Source of the DNA: Blastococcus sp. CPCC 205250
GTDB lineage: Bacteria; Actinomycetota; Actinomycetes; Mycobacteriales; Geodermatophilaceae
Assembly: GCF_019799925.1 (NCBI RefSeq)
Contig: NZ_JABGCG010000003.1
Location: 485,144 to 549,143, forward strand
Direction of reading: 5' to 3'
Length of the DNA: 64,000 nt
Position 1 is the first letter of the stretch. Each line of letters begins with the position of its first letter. A program made the position numbers and the translations under genes. The notes below the pieces were generated by a model. That model was not told where the DNA came from. It searched no databases and saw only the letters and a list, made by a program, of their open reading frames with translations. Below, piece after piece: positions 26,195 through 34,001 of the stretch.

Positions 26195-27325
26195 TCAGAG
26201 GGAGGAGAGGTCGGCCAGGCGGCGGCGGTGGTCCTCCGGCGTGCCGTACAGGGCCCGGTCGGACGTCGCCCGCCGCAGGTAGAGGTGCAGGTCGTGCTCC
26301 CAGGTCACGCCGATGCCGCCGTGCAGCTGGACGCAGTCCTGCAGGATCCACTGGGCGCGCTCGGCCACGAAGGACTTGGCGACGCTGACCAGCTGCGGCG
26401 CGTCGGCCGACCCGGCCTGCACGGCCTCCGCGGCGGCCTGCGTCGTCGCGTGGCAGGCCTCGAGCCAGGTGCGCATGTCGGCGTACCGGTGCTTGAGCGC
26501 CTGGTAGGAGGCCAGCGGCCGGCCGAAGGAGTAGCGGTCGAACCCCCACTGCATGGTCAGCGCGAACATCCGGTCCAGTCCGCCGCACATCTCGGCGCAC
26601 TGGACGAGCAGCGCGATCTGCAGCTGCCGCTCCAGGACCTCGGGGGTGGTGGCGGGGGTGCCCACGACCGCCTCGGCACCGACGACGACGCCGTCGAACC
26701 GGACCTCGGCGAGGGGTCGCGACAGGTCCAGGGCCCACTGCGGTGACACGGCGACGCCCTCGGCGGAGGCGGGCACGAGGAGCTGGACGAGCCCCTCGGG
26801 GCCGGTCGCGGTGACCAGCAGGAGGTCGGCCTCCAGCCCCGCCTCGACCCGGTCCTTGGTGCCGTCGAGCCGCCAGCCCTCCCCGGTCGGGGTCGCGGCG
26901 ACGCGCGCCGCCTCGGGGGCCCACTGACCCCCGGGCTCGTAGACCGCCCACGTGGCGACCTGCTCGCCGGCGACCAGCGACTCGATCGTGGCCGCGTGGT
27001 CCGGACCGGACCCGTGGGCGGCGACCAGACCGGCGAGCACCACGTTGACGGGCAGGAACGGGCCCGCGGCGACGACGGAGCCGAGTTCCTCGGCCAGCAG
27101 CGTCAGGTCCCGCACGCCCTCGCCGGACACGCTGCCGCCGCCGAGCTCCTCGGGCACGATCGTCGCGGCCCAGCCGAGCTCGGCGCCCCGCTGCCAGGAG
27201 TCGCGGTCCCAGGCCGGCTCTCCCGGCGCCAGTCCACGCAGCCGGTCGAGCGAGTGGTCCTTCTCGAGCAGCGACCGGGCCGAGGACTGGAAGAGCTTCT
27301 GGTCGGCCGTCAGCTCGAGCTCCAC
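26195..27325 (-). CDS. Acyl-CoA dehydrogenase family protein (small, divergent partner)
   Basis: A 376-aa acyl-CoA dehydrogenase homologue. It starts VELELTADQKLFQSSARSLLEKDH. The beta-domain is shortened and lacks the usual SEPxxGSD motif, having instead AGEQVATWAVYEPGGQWAP. The C-terminal domain is conserved (YSFGRPLASYQALKHRYADM, CVQLHGGIGVTWEHDLHLYLRR). GTG 27325 is preceded by AGGAGAATCC. It is likely the non-catalytic or second subunit with the preceding entry. The loss of the beta-domain motif fits that idea. Confidence 0.9.
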   Translation of the reverse strand: MELELTADQKLFQSSARSLLEKDHSLDRLRGLAPGEPAWDRDSWQRGAELGWAATIVPEELGGGSVSGEGVRDLTLLAEELGSVVAAGPFLPVNVVLAGLVAAHGSGPDHAATIESLVAGEQVATWAVYEPGGQWAPEAARVAATPTGEGWRLDGTKDRVEAGLEADLLLVTATGPEGLVQLLVPASAEGVAVSPQWALDLSRPLAEVRFDGVVVGAEAVVGTPATTPEVLERQLQIALLVQCAEMCGGLDRMFALTMQWGFDRYSFGRPLASYQALKHRYADMRTWLEACHATTQAAAEAVQAGSADAPQLVSVAKSFVAERAQWILQDCVQLHGGIGVTWEHDLHLYLRRATSDRALYGTPEDHRRRLADLSSL

Positions 27326-27903
27326 GGATTCTCCTGTTCCACACCGTCGGAGGGCTTGTGGGCTGGACCGCCGGGACGGGAGGGTGCGGCCCCGTCCCTC
27401 CGGAGGACGGCGCCGCTCCGCTGCGTGCCCCGGCACGGGCCCCCGGCGAGCAGACCACGCCGCTGCAAAGCTTGTCAATCCATCGAATCTTGTGCTCGTG
27501 GGGGCCGTCGGCGGAGCCGTCCGGAGGGCGCAGATCCGGCGACCGGCACCGCTCACGCTCGGTGAGCCCCGCCCCTCGCCGGGGGCGTGCCGAGGGGCCG
27601 GGCCGGCATCGGCGAGGCTCGGACGGGGCGCCGTCGGGGCCGTCCGGGTGACGGGCCGCGGTGTCCGGCACGACCGGTGCACGACTCCTCCCCCGGCGTC
27701 CTCGCGGACCGGCCGACCGCGCCGCCGGCTGCATCCCCGCCCCGCGGGACCGGGAGACAGGACCTGCTACACCGCAGGTCACCGGAGGATCTCCGGATGT
27801 GGGACGGTTCACCGCGCACGGCGCTGGGCATCAGGCCCGCTGAGGCGTTAGATTGACGTTCGTTGAACTACTGACTGTGAGCGGAAGCCGGAGGGGCCCC
27901 GTC
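27326..27903. other. 578-bp divergent control region
   Basis: No gene is supported here; open frames in it have no family resemblance. It holds the 10-mer ATCCATCGAA (27478-27487) beside minus-strand TTGACA (27478-27473), a possible -35 for the acyl-CoA dehydrogenase operon with a poor -10. It also holds a perfect inverted repeat CCGGAG-GAT-CTCCGG (27782-27796), TAGATT (27849-27854) as a plus-strand -10, and GTTC-GTT-GAAC (27858-27868) at the expected start of the ArsR-type gene. Confidence 0.5.
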
Positions 27904-28290
27904 ATGACCCGTGAACCCGTCGCTGCGACGGAGGTCTTCAAGGCACTGGGAGACCCCATCCGGTGGAACATCGTCCAGCAGATGGCGCAGCAGGAGGAGC
28001 TGGCCTGCAGCGTCCTCGAGGACACGCTGCCGGTCTCCAAGCCGACGATCTCCTACCACACCAAGATCCTTACCCAGGCCGGGCTGATCGAGGTGCGCAA
28101 GCGGGGCCGCAACTACTTCTACTCGCTGCGCCGCGAGGTCCTGCGGTCGCTCATGGACGAGATGTGGACGCTGGCTCCCGGTCCGCGCCTGGTCAGCTCG
28201 CAGGAGCAGGAGAGCCGCTCCGAGGCGCCCGCGCTCAAGGCCGCCGTCGGTGACGACACCCCGCGCTCGGCGACCTTGCTGACCTGGTAG
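27904..28290 (+). CDS. ArsR/winged-helix transcriptional regulator
   Basis: A 128-aa DNA-binding protein with one winged helix. It begins EVFKALGDPIRWNIVQQM, the ArsR-type first helices. PVSKPTISYHTKILTQAGLIEVRKRGRNYFYSL forms the recognition helix and wing. No CxC metal motif is present, so a metal sensor is unlikely and an organic ligand or none is expected. I prefer ATG 27904 (GGAGG upstream) over the in-frame ATG 27853, which lies inside the promoter. It is divergent from the acyl-CoA dehydrogenase operon and may control it. Confidence 0.88.
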   Translation: MTREPVAATEVFKALGDPIRWNIVQQMAQQEELACSVLEDTLPVSKPTISYHTKILTQAGLIEVRKRGRNYFYSLRREVLRSLMDEMWTLAPGPRLVSSQEQESRSEAPALKAAVGDDTPRSATLLTW

Positions 28291-28400
28291 TCGGCTCCAC
28301 CCCCGGCGGCCCGCGCCGCGGCCACGGGCACGCCGCGGGCGGCCGGGACACCCCGCTGTCGTAGGGTCCACCCGCTCTCGACAGGGAAGGGGACGGGCGG

Positions 28401-29198
28401 ATGGCGGTCGATTCCGGCGACGCGGTGGTGGTCAGCGAACCTGCCAGAGGCGTCCGCCTGCTCACGCTCAACCGACCGGGCGTGCGCAACGCGATGACCG
28501 CGGAGATGACCGTGGCGTGGGACCGCGCCGTCGACCGGGTGGCCGCCGACCGCGACACCCGCGTCGTGGTGGTCACCGGCGGGGGCAGCTCGTTCTGCTC
28601 CGGCGCGGACCTCTCCTGGCTCGACCAGGGGTCCGGGGACGACGTCACCATCGACCGCCTGCGCGACCGGATGCTGCCCTTCTACCGCAGCTGGCTGCGC
28701 CCGCGGCAGCTCCCGTTCCCCGTGCTCGCCGCCGTCAACGGCGCCACGGTCGGGGCGGGCGTCTGCCTGGCCCTGGCCTGCGACCTGCGCTTCGCCGCCA
28801 CCGGCGCGAAGTTCAGCACCCCCTTCATCTTCCGCGGCACGCACGGCGGCATGGGCGCCACGTGGCTGCTGCCCGAGGCGGTCGGCGTATCCCGGGCGCG
28901 CGAGATGCTCTTCACCGGCCGCGAGGTCGCGGCCGCCGAGGCGCTCGAGTGGGGCCTGGTCACCGAGGTCGCCGACGACGTGCTGGCACACACCCTCGCC
29001 GTCGCCGACCGGCTCGCCGAGGCCGCCCCCATCGCGGCCCGCCTCACGAAGACCGGCCTGGAGCAGTCCGCCGCCGGCCTGGAGGCCTCGCTGCAGTGGG
29101 AGGCCATGGCGCAGCCGGTGACCATGACGACCGAGGACCTGCACGAGGGCATCGCGGCGTTCCGGCAGAACCGGCAGCCGCGCTTCCTGGGTCGCTGA
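28401..29198 (+). CDS. Enoyl-CoA hydratase/isomerase family protein lacking both catalytic Glu
   Basis: A 265-aa crotonase-fold protein. The CoA-binding and oxyanion residues are intact (SSFCSGADLSWLD, NGATVGAGVCLALACDLRF). Where hydratases have Glu in GGGxE this has Cys122, and where they have Glu in QPE it has Phe142, with the normal spacing of 20. It is therefore unlikely to be a simple hydratase. Isomerase, hydrolase, C-C lyase or a non-catalytic role are options. A -10-like TAGGGT at 28362-28367 precedes ATG 28401. Confidence 0.87.
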   Translation: MAVDSGDAVVVSEPARGVRLLTLNRPGVRNAMTAEMTVAWDRAVDRVAADRDTRVVVVTGGGSSFCSGADLSWLDQGSGDDVTIDRLRDRMLPFYRSWLRPRQLPFPVLAAVNGATVGAGVCLALACDLRFAATGAKFSTPFIFRGTHGGMGATWLLPEAVGVSRAREMLFTGREVAAAEALEWGLVTEVADDVLAHTLAVADRLAEAAPIAARLTKTGLEQSAAGLEASLQWEAMAQPVTMTTEDLHEGIAAFRQNRQPRFLGR

Positions 29199-29214
29199 CC
29201 CCCGGGCGGCGATC

Positions 29215-30132
29215 TCAGCCGACCGAGCGCAGGTGGCCGCGCCGCGGCGGCAGGACGGCGGCTGCGCGCCCGGCCCGCCGCCCGGTGGCGGCGAGCAGCG
29301 CGCTCCCGGCGGGGGGCACCTCGCCGCGCGCGCCTGGCTCCGGGACGGCGGAGAACAACCCGGGGACGGCGCCTTTGCCCACGCACACCCGACCGGTGGT
29401 GCGCTCGACGCGCAGCTCGGCCAGCGCGTCCGGAGAGGCCCCCACGCCCGTCTCCCGGGCGCACCAGGCGCGCACCTCCAGCTCGGGGGTGGGCACGCAG
29501 GCGCCCTGGGCCACCACGCTGAGCCGGCGGCGGGTCGAGGACGCGGCCGCCGGGCGCGCGGCGCCGGCCGCCCACACCGCGGGCCCGACGAAGTCCCAGT
29601 GCGCCCGGTCGGTGGCCAGGACCACCGAGGTGGCCGAGACCGCCCCCACCTCGGAGGCGTCGTGCCACAGCGCCTCGGCGGCGCGGCGCAGCGTGCGGGT
29701 GAGGCCGGCCGAGAGACGGGGGGTCAGGCCGCTGAGCCGGTCCAGCCACCAGTAGCGGGCACCGGAGGGGGTCAGCATGTCCATGGCCGCGTACCCGACG
29801 CCGGTCACCCGGCCGGCCTCGACGACCAGCTCGTGCACCGCCGCCTGGCGCCGGACCTCGACACCGGCCGCGAGCGCCTCGGCCCGCAGCGTCGGCAGCG
29901 GGGGGACGGCGGGACGGGGACGCGAGCGGAGGCGGCGACGGACCCGCACGCCGGCGCCGGCCGGCGCCCCGTCGGGGTCCCTGCCGGGGGCCAGCGCACC
30001 GGGCCGGACGAGGACGCCGCGGCGGTCGAGGACGAGGACCCGGGCGCCGGCCCGGGCGGCCTCCAGGGCCGCGGCGGCGCCCGCCACCCCGAAGCCGACG
30101 ACCACCACGTCGTAGCTGTCAGGAACCGACAT
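29215..30132 (-). CDS. FAD-binding oxidoreductase-like protein, shortened and perhaps degenerate
   Basis: A 305-aa protein with a clear FAD Rossmann start, YDVVVVGFGVAGAAAALEAA followed by VLVLDRRG. It resembles the FAD-binding part of the ketosteroid dehydrogenase/fumarate reductase family. Those proteins are usually 480-560 aa with a GR..GGS motif after the first 50 residues. Here that region is an Arg/Pro-rich stretch (about 40-75). The C-terminal FAD loop is reduced to VPGLFSAVPEPGARGEVP. The substrate domain is largely missing. It may be a relic or a specialised small flavoprotein. ATG 30132 is chosen as the family start. Confidence 0.7.
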   Translation of the reverse strand: MSVPDSYDVVVVGFGVAGAAAALEAARAGARVLVLDRRGVLVRPGALAPGRDPDGAPAGAGVRVRRRLRSRPRPAVPPLPTLRAEALAAGVEVRRQAAVHELVVEAGRVTGVGYAAMDMLTPSGARYWWLDRLSGLTPRLSAGLTRTLRRAAEALWHDASEVGAVSATSVVLATDRAHWDFVGPAVWAAGAARPAAASSTRRRLSVVAQGACVPTPELEVRAWCARETGVGASPDALAELRVERTTGRVCVGKGAVPGLFSAVPEPGARGEVPPAGSALLAATGRRAGRAAAVLPPRRGHLRSVG

Positions 30133-30204
30133 CGGCCAGCCTCCTCGCCAGCGCGCGCACCCCGGGAGTCCCGTGGATGTGGGCCGGATCACCCGGCCGC
30201 GACG

Positions 30205-30234
30205 ACCGTACGGAGCGACGGTGACACGTGTCAA
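30205..30234 (-). promoter_or_regulatory. Candidate promoter with a 12-bp palindrome
   Basis: Minus-strand TTGACA (30234-30229) and TACGGT (30210-30205) are 18 bp apart. The perfect palindrome TGACACGTGTCA (30222-30233) overlaps the -35, so a repressor or activator site is likely. It drives the FAD-binding gene. Confidence 0.5.
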
Positions 30235-30308
30235 CGGTTCGCTGGCAGTTCGTGCCACCTTTACCGGAGGGCTCTCGGTAAGGGGCACGGAGGACCGCCC
30301 CGCAGGGC

Positions 30309-31346
30309 TCAGGTCGTGTCGCCGGAGATGATGGAGAAGGTCCCCTCGGGGAAGGCAGCGGCGACCTCCGGGGCCCCGCCCAGGGCGGCGGCGATGCCCT
30401 GCCGGATCGAGCTGACCGTGGTGCGCACGTCGAACCCGACCGTGCTCAGCCGGGGCACCACGAGCTGACCCACGCTGCCGCCGCCGACGCCGACGACCCC
30501 GACGTCGCCCGGCACGGCCGCCCTCAGCGCCAGAGCGGCGAAGGTGACGGCGAGGCCCACCTCGTCGTTGGAGCAGGCGATGCCGACGGGGCGGCCGCGG
30601 GTGCGCAGGACCTCGCACAGCGCGGTCTGCGCCCCGGCGGGGTCCAGCGGCACGGCGAGGGTCGCCGGCGGGGCGAGGCCGTACTCGGCGCACACGTCGG
30701 CCACCACGGTGCTCCGCATGCGGCCGAACGGGTCGTCCCGGTGGTCGACGAGGAACGCGTAGGCCAGCGTCGTGTAGCCGCGCTCGACCAGGTGCTCGGC
30801 CTGGGCCCGGGCGATCGCCAGGTTGCCCTCGTCGACGCCCCGGACGTGCCGGGCCCGCGGGGACAGGATCGGGCACCCCTGCTGCTCCAGCGCGTCGAGG
30901 TCGGCGGGCGCGAGACTGCCCAGGTCGACCAGGCCGGCCGGGCGCAGCGTCTCCACGACGTGCTGGAGCCGGGTGAGGTTGTCCGCGGGGGCGCCGCCGC
31001 GGTCGAAGTGGACGACGACGCTGTAGCCGAGGTCGTCGACGTCGGAGGCGATCGCCTCGATGATGTCCTGGACGTTGGTCAGCGTGGTGTTCGGGACGGC
31101 CAGGACGACCAGGTCGCTGCGGCCGAGCACCAGGGAGCGGCCGGCCGCGGAGGGCACGTACCCGAGCTGTGCTGCCGCGTCCCGCACGCGCTCCACCGTC
31201 TCCTCGGCGAACCGGGTCACCTGGCCGTTGAGGATGTGGCTGACCGTCGAGCGCGACACCCCGGCCAGGCGGGCGACGTCCACGCTGGTCGCCCCCGGTC
31301 GCCGCGCGGCCGGCAGCGCCGCCACCTCGTCCGGTTCGACGGACAC
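30309..31346 (-). CDS. LacI family transcriptional regulator
   Basis: A 345-aa regulator. The N-terminal helix-turn-helix and hinge is SVDVARLAGVSRSTVSHILNG followed by RVRDAAAQLGYVPSAAGRSL. A periplasmic-binding-protein-like ligand domain follows, with VVVHFDRGGAP, GIACSNDEVGLAVTFA and PGDVGVVGVGG. It starts at GTG 31346. It probably senses a small metabolite. It stands divergent from the 3-hydroxyacyl-CoA dehydrogenase gene across a 427-bp region and is a candidate regulator of that gene. Confidence 0.93.
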   Translation of the reverse strand: MSVEPDEVAALPAARRPGATSVDVARLAGVSRSTVSHILNGQVTRFAEETVERVRDAAAQLGYVPSAAGRSLVLGRSDLVVLAVPNTTLTNVQDIIEAIASDVDDLGYSVVVHFDRGGAPADNLTRLQHVVETLRPAGLVDLGSLAPADLDALEQQGCPILSPRARHVRGVDEGNLAIARAQAEHLVERGYTTLAYAFLVDHRDDPFGRMRSTVVADVCAEYGLAPPATLAVPLDPAGAQTALCEVLRTRGRPVGIACSNDEVGLAVTFAALALRAAVPGDVGVVGVGGGSVGQLVVPRLSTVGFDVRTTVSSIRQGIAAALGGAPEVAAAFPEGTFSIISGDTT

Positions 31347-31773
31347 GGCGACTCCCGGAGGATCAGGGCTCCTCGGAGGACCGCGGCAGCCAGGGGCGGC
31401 ACGCTCCCGGACGGGGACGGCCGCGATGCGACGACGCAGTGTGACCCACGTCGTCCCTTCGAAGTATTTACGACCTTTCGCCCTCTCGTCTACCTTCGGA
31501 GGAGCGCGCCTCCGGAGCAGGCGAGCGCCGGGAGTGGACTTGCGAGGTGGGCCGTGCCGAGGACGGTGGTCGCACCGCTGCTCCGTCCGGCGGCGTCACG
31601 CCCGGTCGACCCCCCTGCGGCGGGCGTGGCCGCCCTCTCCTCCCCCGTCGTCGCCTCCCCGTCCCGGGCCGCGCCCGCCACGGCCGGCTGACCGCCGGCG
31701 CCACCCACCAGCCCTCCCCCACCGGGGCCCGTCCCCGGGCCCGTCGCCCCCAGCCGAGGAGACCACCGCCCCC
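31347..31773. other. 427-bp divergent region with promoter and long leader
   Basis: A plus-strand TTTACG (31467-31472) and TACCTT (31491-31496), 18 bp apart, lie in an AT-rich patch next to the 8-bp palindrome CTTCGAAG (near 31459-31466). Transcription from there gives a leader of about 270 nt before ATG 31774. The leader is Pro/Arg-coding-like in all frames and I support no gene in it. Confidence 0.45.
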
Positions 31774-32628
31774 ATGCCCATCAAGAGGATCGCCGTCGTC
31801 GGCTGCGGGACGATGGGAGGCGGGATCATCCAGCTCGCCGCCCAGAACGGCTTCGAGGTCGTCGGCGTCGAGCCGCAGGAGGAGGGTCTGGCGCGGGCCG
31901 ACGAGCGCATCCGCGCCGGTCTCCAGGCCACGCTCGACCGCGGCAAGATCACCGCCGGGCAGGCCGAGCAGGCCCGTGGCCTCTACCGCCTGACCACCGA
32001 CCTCGACGAGATCGCCCAGGCCGACCTCGTCGTGGAGGCCGTCTTCGAGGACGTCGAGCTGAAGAACGGGCTGCTCGGCCGGATCGACCGGCTCGTCGGT
32101 CCCGACACCCTCATCGCGTCCAACACCTCGACCATCCCGCTGGTGGTCCTGGCGTCGGCGACGCAGCGGCCCGAGCAGGTCATCGGGCTGCACTTCTTCA
32201 ACCCGGTGCCGGCCATGCGCCTGGTCGAGGTCATCAAGACCCCGATCACCGAGCAGGGGCCGATCGACGCGGTCGTCGAGCTGGTCACCGGCTGGGGCAA
32301 GAACCCCGTCGTCGTCAACGACGTGCCCGGCTTCGTCGGCAACCTGCTGATCGTGCCCTACCTGCTCGACGCCATCCGCGCGTTCGAGCGGGGCGTGGCG
32401 CCCATGGACTCCATCGACGCGGTCGTCCAGCTGGGCTTCAACCACAAGATGGGCCCGTTCCGCACCAGCGACCTGATCGGGCTGGACATCGTCCACGACA
32501 TGGCCGCCTCCATGTACGAGGAGTACAAGGACCCGCGCTACCAGCCCCCGACGCTGCTCAAGCAGTACGTGCGCCTGGGCTGGCTCGGCCGCAAGACCGG
32601 CCGCGGCTTCTACCGCTACGACGACTGA
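31774..32628 (+). CDS. 3-hydroxyacyl-CoA dehydrogenase family protein
   Basis: A 284-aa single-function dehydrogenase of the 3-hydroxybutyryl-CoA type, converting 3-hydroxyacyl-CoA to 3-ketoacyl-CoA with NAD. The Rossmann motif is AVVGCGTMGGGIIQLA. The catalytic His140 is in IGLHFFNPVPAMRLVEVI with the partner Glu. SNTSTIP supplies the Ser/Asn. The C-terminal domain has DVPGFVGNLLIVPYLLDAIR and ends GRKTGRGFYRYDD. Canonical enzymes have NRI/NRLL after the GF, and here it is GNLL. The long frame running in from 31060 is not coding. This gene begins a plus-strand run to 34937. Confidence 0.93.
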   Translation: MPIKRIAVVGCGTMGGGIIQLAAQNGFEVVGVEPQEEGLARADERIRAGLQATLDRGKITAGQAEQARGLYRLTTDLDEIAQADLVVEAVFEDVELKNGLLGRIDRLVGPDTLIASNTSTIPLVVLASATQRPEQVIGLHFFNPVPAMRLVEVIKTPITEQGPIDAVVELVTGWGKNPVVVNDVPGFVGNLLIVPYLLDAIRAFERGVAPMDSIDAVVQLGFNHKMGPFRTSDLIGLDIVHDMAASMYEEYKDPRYQPPTLLKQYVRLGWLGRKTGRGFYRYDD

Positions 32629-32655
32629 CCCGACCCGATCAGCGAGGAGACCAGC

Positions 32656-32994
32656 GTGGCCGAGGGACTGTTCATCGCCTACAGCAGCGCCGTGCCCGGC
32701 AGGGAGGCCGAGTTCGAGCAGTGGTACGAGGAGGTGCACGTCCCCGACGTCCGCGCCGCGATCCCGTCGGTCACCGCGGTGCACCGGTACCGGCAGGTCG
32801 ACCTCGCCGGCAGCGGGGGCGCGCCGCGCCACCTCGCGGTGTACGAGCTGGCGGACGCCGACGTCGCCACCGCGGCCGCGCAGCTGGGGGCCGCCGGCGC
32901 CGAGGGCCGGCTGCGGATGACCGATGCCATGGACATGACCGAGGCCCCGCCGGACGTCCACTGGTTCGTCGCCACCGGCGGCCCCGGCACGTGA
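32656..32994 (+). CDS. Small dimeric alpha+beta barrel (EthD-like) protein
   Basis: A 112-aa ferredoxin-like dimeric alpha/beta barrel protein. GLFIAYSSAVPGREAEFEQWYEEVHVPDV is the typical first strand and helix of EthD/DUF4286-like proteins, with the conserved W-Y-x4-H. Members bind or transform small aromatic or terpenoid molecules, or assist oxygenases. GTG 32656 has GAGGAGACCAGC upstream. It is 27 bp after the dehydrogenase and probably co-transcribed. Confidence 0.8.
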   Translation: MAEGLFIAYSSAVPGREAEFEQWYEEVHVPDVRAAIPSVTAVHRYRQVDLAGSGGAPRHLAVYELADADVATAAAQLGAAGAEGRLRMTDAMDMTEAPPDVHWFVATGGPGT

Positions 32995-33004
32995 GCACCG
33001 TCCG

Positions 33005-33967
33005 GTGAGGCAGACCGCCCGGCGCACCGGGGACCACGGCATCGGTCAGATGGTCCACGTCATCCACGTGACCGAGGACGCGCAGGCGCTGCGCGAGTTC
33101 TACGAGCGGGTCCTCGGCGGCTTCGTGTACAGCGGCGTCGACGGCCCCGACCACCTCGAGTGGGAGGACCGGTACGCCACCCTGCTGATGGTGGGCGACC
33201 TGTGCGTCGAGACGATGGCGCCGAGGCTGCCGCCGGACCCGCGCTTCTCCATCGCGCGGTTCCACACCAAGTACGGCCGCCACCTGCACTCGGTCGGGTA
33301 CCGGGTCGACGACCTGGCCGGCCTGCAGCAGCGCCTGCTCGACCGGGGCATCTCGATCAGCAGCCCCGGCGGCGGCCGGCTCACGGCGGTCGACCCCGAG
33401 GCGGCCTACCTGTTCCCGAGCCCGCGGGACACCGCCGGTCTCCTGGTCGAGCTCACCTCGCACGACATGCGGGACGACCCGCGGCTGCTCGACACCTGGT
33501 CGTCGCTGCAGGGCATGTGGCGGACCCACCCGCTGACCCTGGAGTGCTTCTCCTCGGTCGTCCTCGCCGTCGCCGACCTCGACGCGGCGGCGCGGACGTA
33601 CGTCGACGTCCTGCAGGCGGTGCCCCTCGCCTCCGGCAGCCACCCGGACCTGGACACCGACTCCCGGACGCTCCAGCTCGGCGACTGTCTCCTCGAGATC
33701 CACCAGCCCCGGTCGGCCGACTCCGACCTCGGCCGGCACGTCGCGGCGTGGGGCAACATGGTCTACGGCCTGCGGTTCCTGGTCCGGGACCTCGACGCGG
33801 CCGCCTCCTGGCTCCAGCGCAACGGCGTCGGCACGCGGCGGGTCGGCGACGACCTGCTGGTGACCGAGCCCGAGGACTCCCACGGCGCGCCGCTGTTCTT
33901 CGGCACCCGGCACGCCCACGCCGCCCCCTCCCCCACCCCGCCCCGCACGCCGGCGGCGCAGCGGTGA
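33005..33967 (+). CDS. Two-domain VOC (glyoxalase/dioxygenase fold) protein
   Basis: A 320-aa protein with two VOC modules. The N-terminal module carries a plausible metal site: His in MVHVIHVTED, Glu in LCVETMAP, His in RHLHSVGYRV and Glu in LLVELTSH. The C-terminal module (residues about 175-300) lacks these. This arrangement suits a metal-dependent isomerase, lyase or epimerase rather than a classic extradiol dioxygenase. GTG 33005 has no clear ribosome site. It is a paralogue of the next gene. Confidence 0.85.
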   Translation: MRQTARRTGDHGIGQMVHVIHVTEDAQALREFYERVLGGFVYSGVDGPDHLEWEDRYATLLMVGDLCVETMAPRLPPDPRFSIARFHTKYGRHLHSVGYRVDDLAGLQQRLLDRGISISSPGGGRLTAVDPEAAYLFPSPRDTAGLLVELTSHDMRDDPRLLDTWSSLQGMWRTHPLTLECFSSVVLAVADLDAAARTYVDVLQAVPLASGSHPDLDTDSRTLQLGDCLLEIHQPRSADSDLGRHVAAWGNMVYGLRFLVRDLDAAASWLQRNGVGTRRVGDDLLVTEPEDSHGAPLFFGTRHAHAAPSPTPPRTPAAQR

Positions 33968-34001
33968 CCCGCCCCCACCCGACACGGAAGAGGAACCCCC
34001 A

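Noticed and set aside
31060..31773. Long N-terminal extension of the 3-hydroxyacyl-CoA dehydrogenase
   Set aside because: The extra 240 residues are antisense to the LacI gene and then low-complexity. The enzyme's Rossmann motif starts right at ATG 31774.
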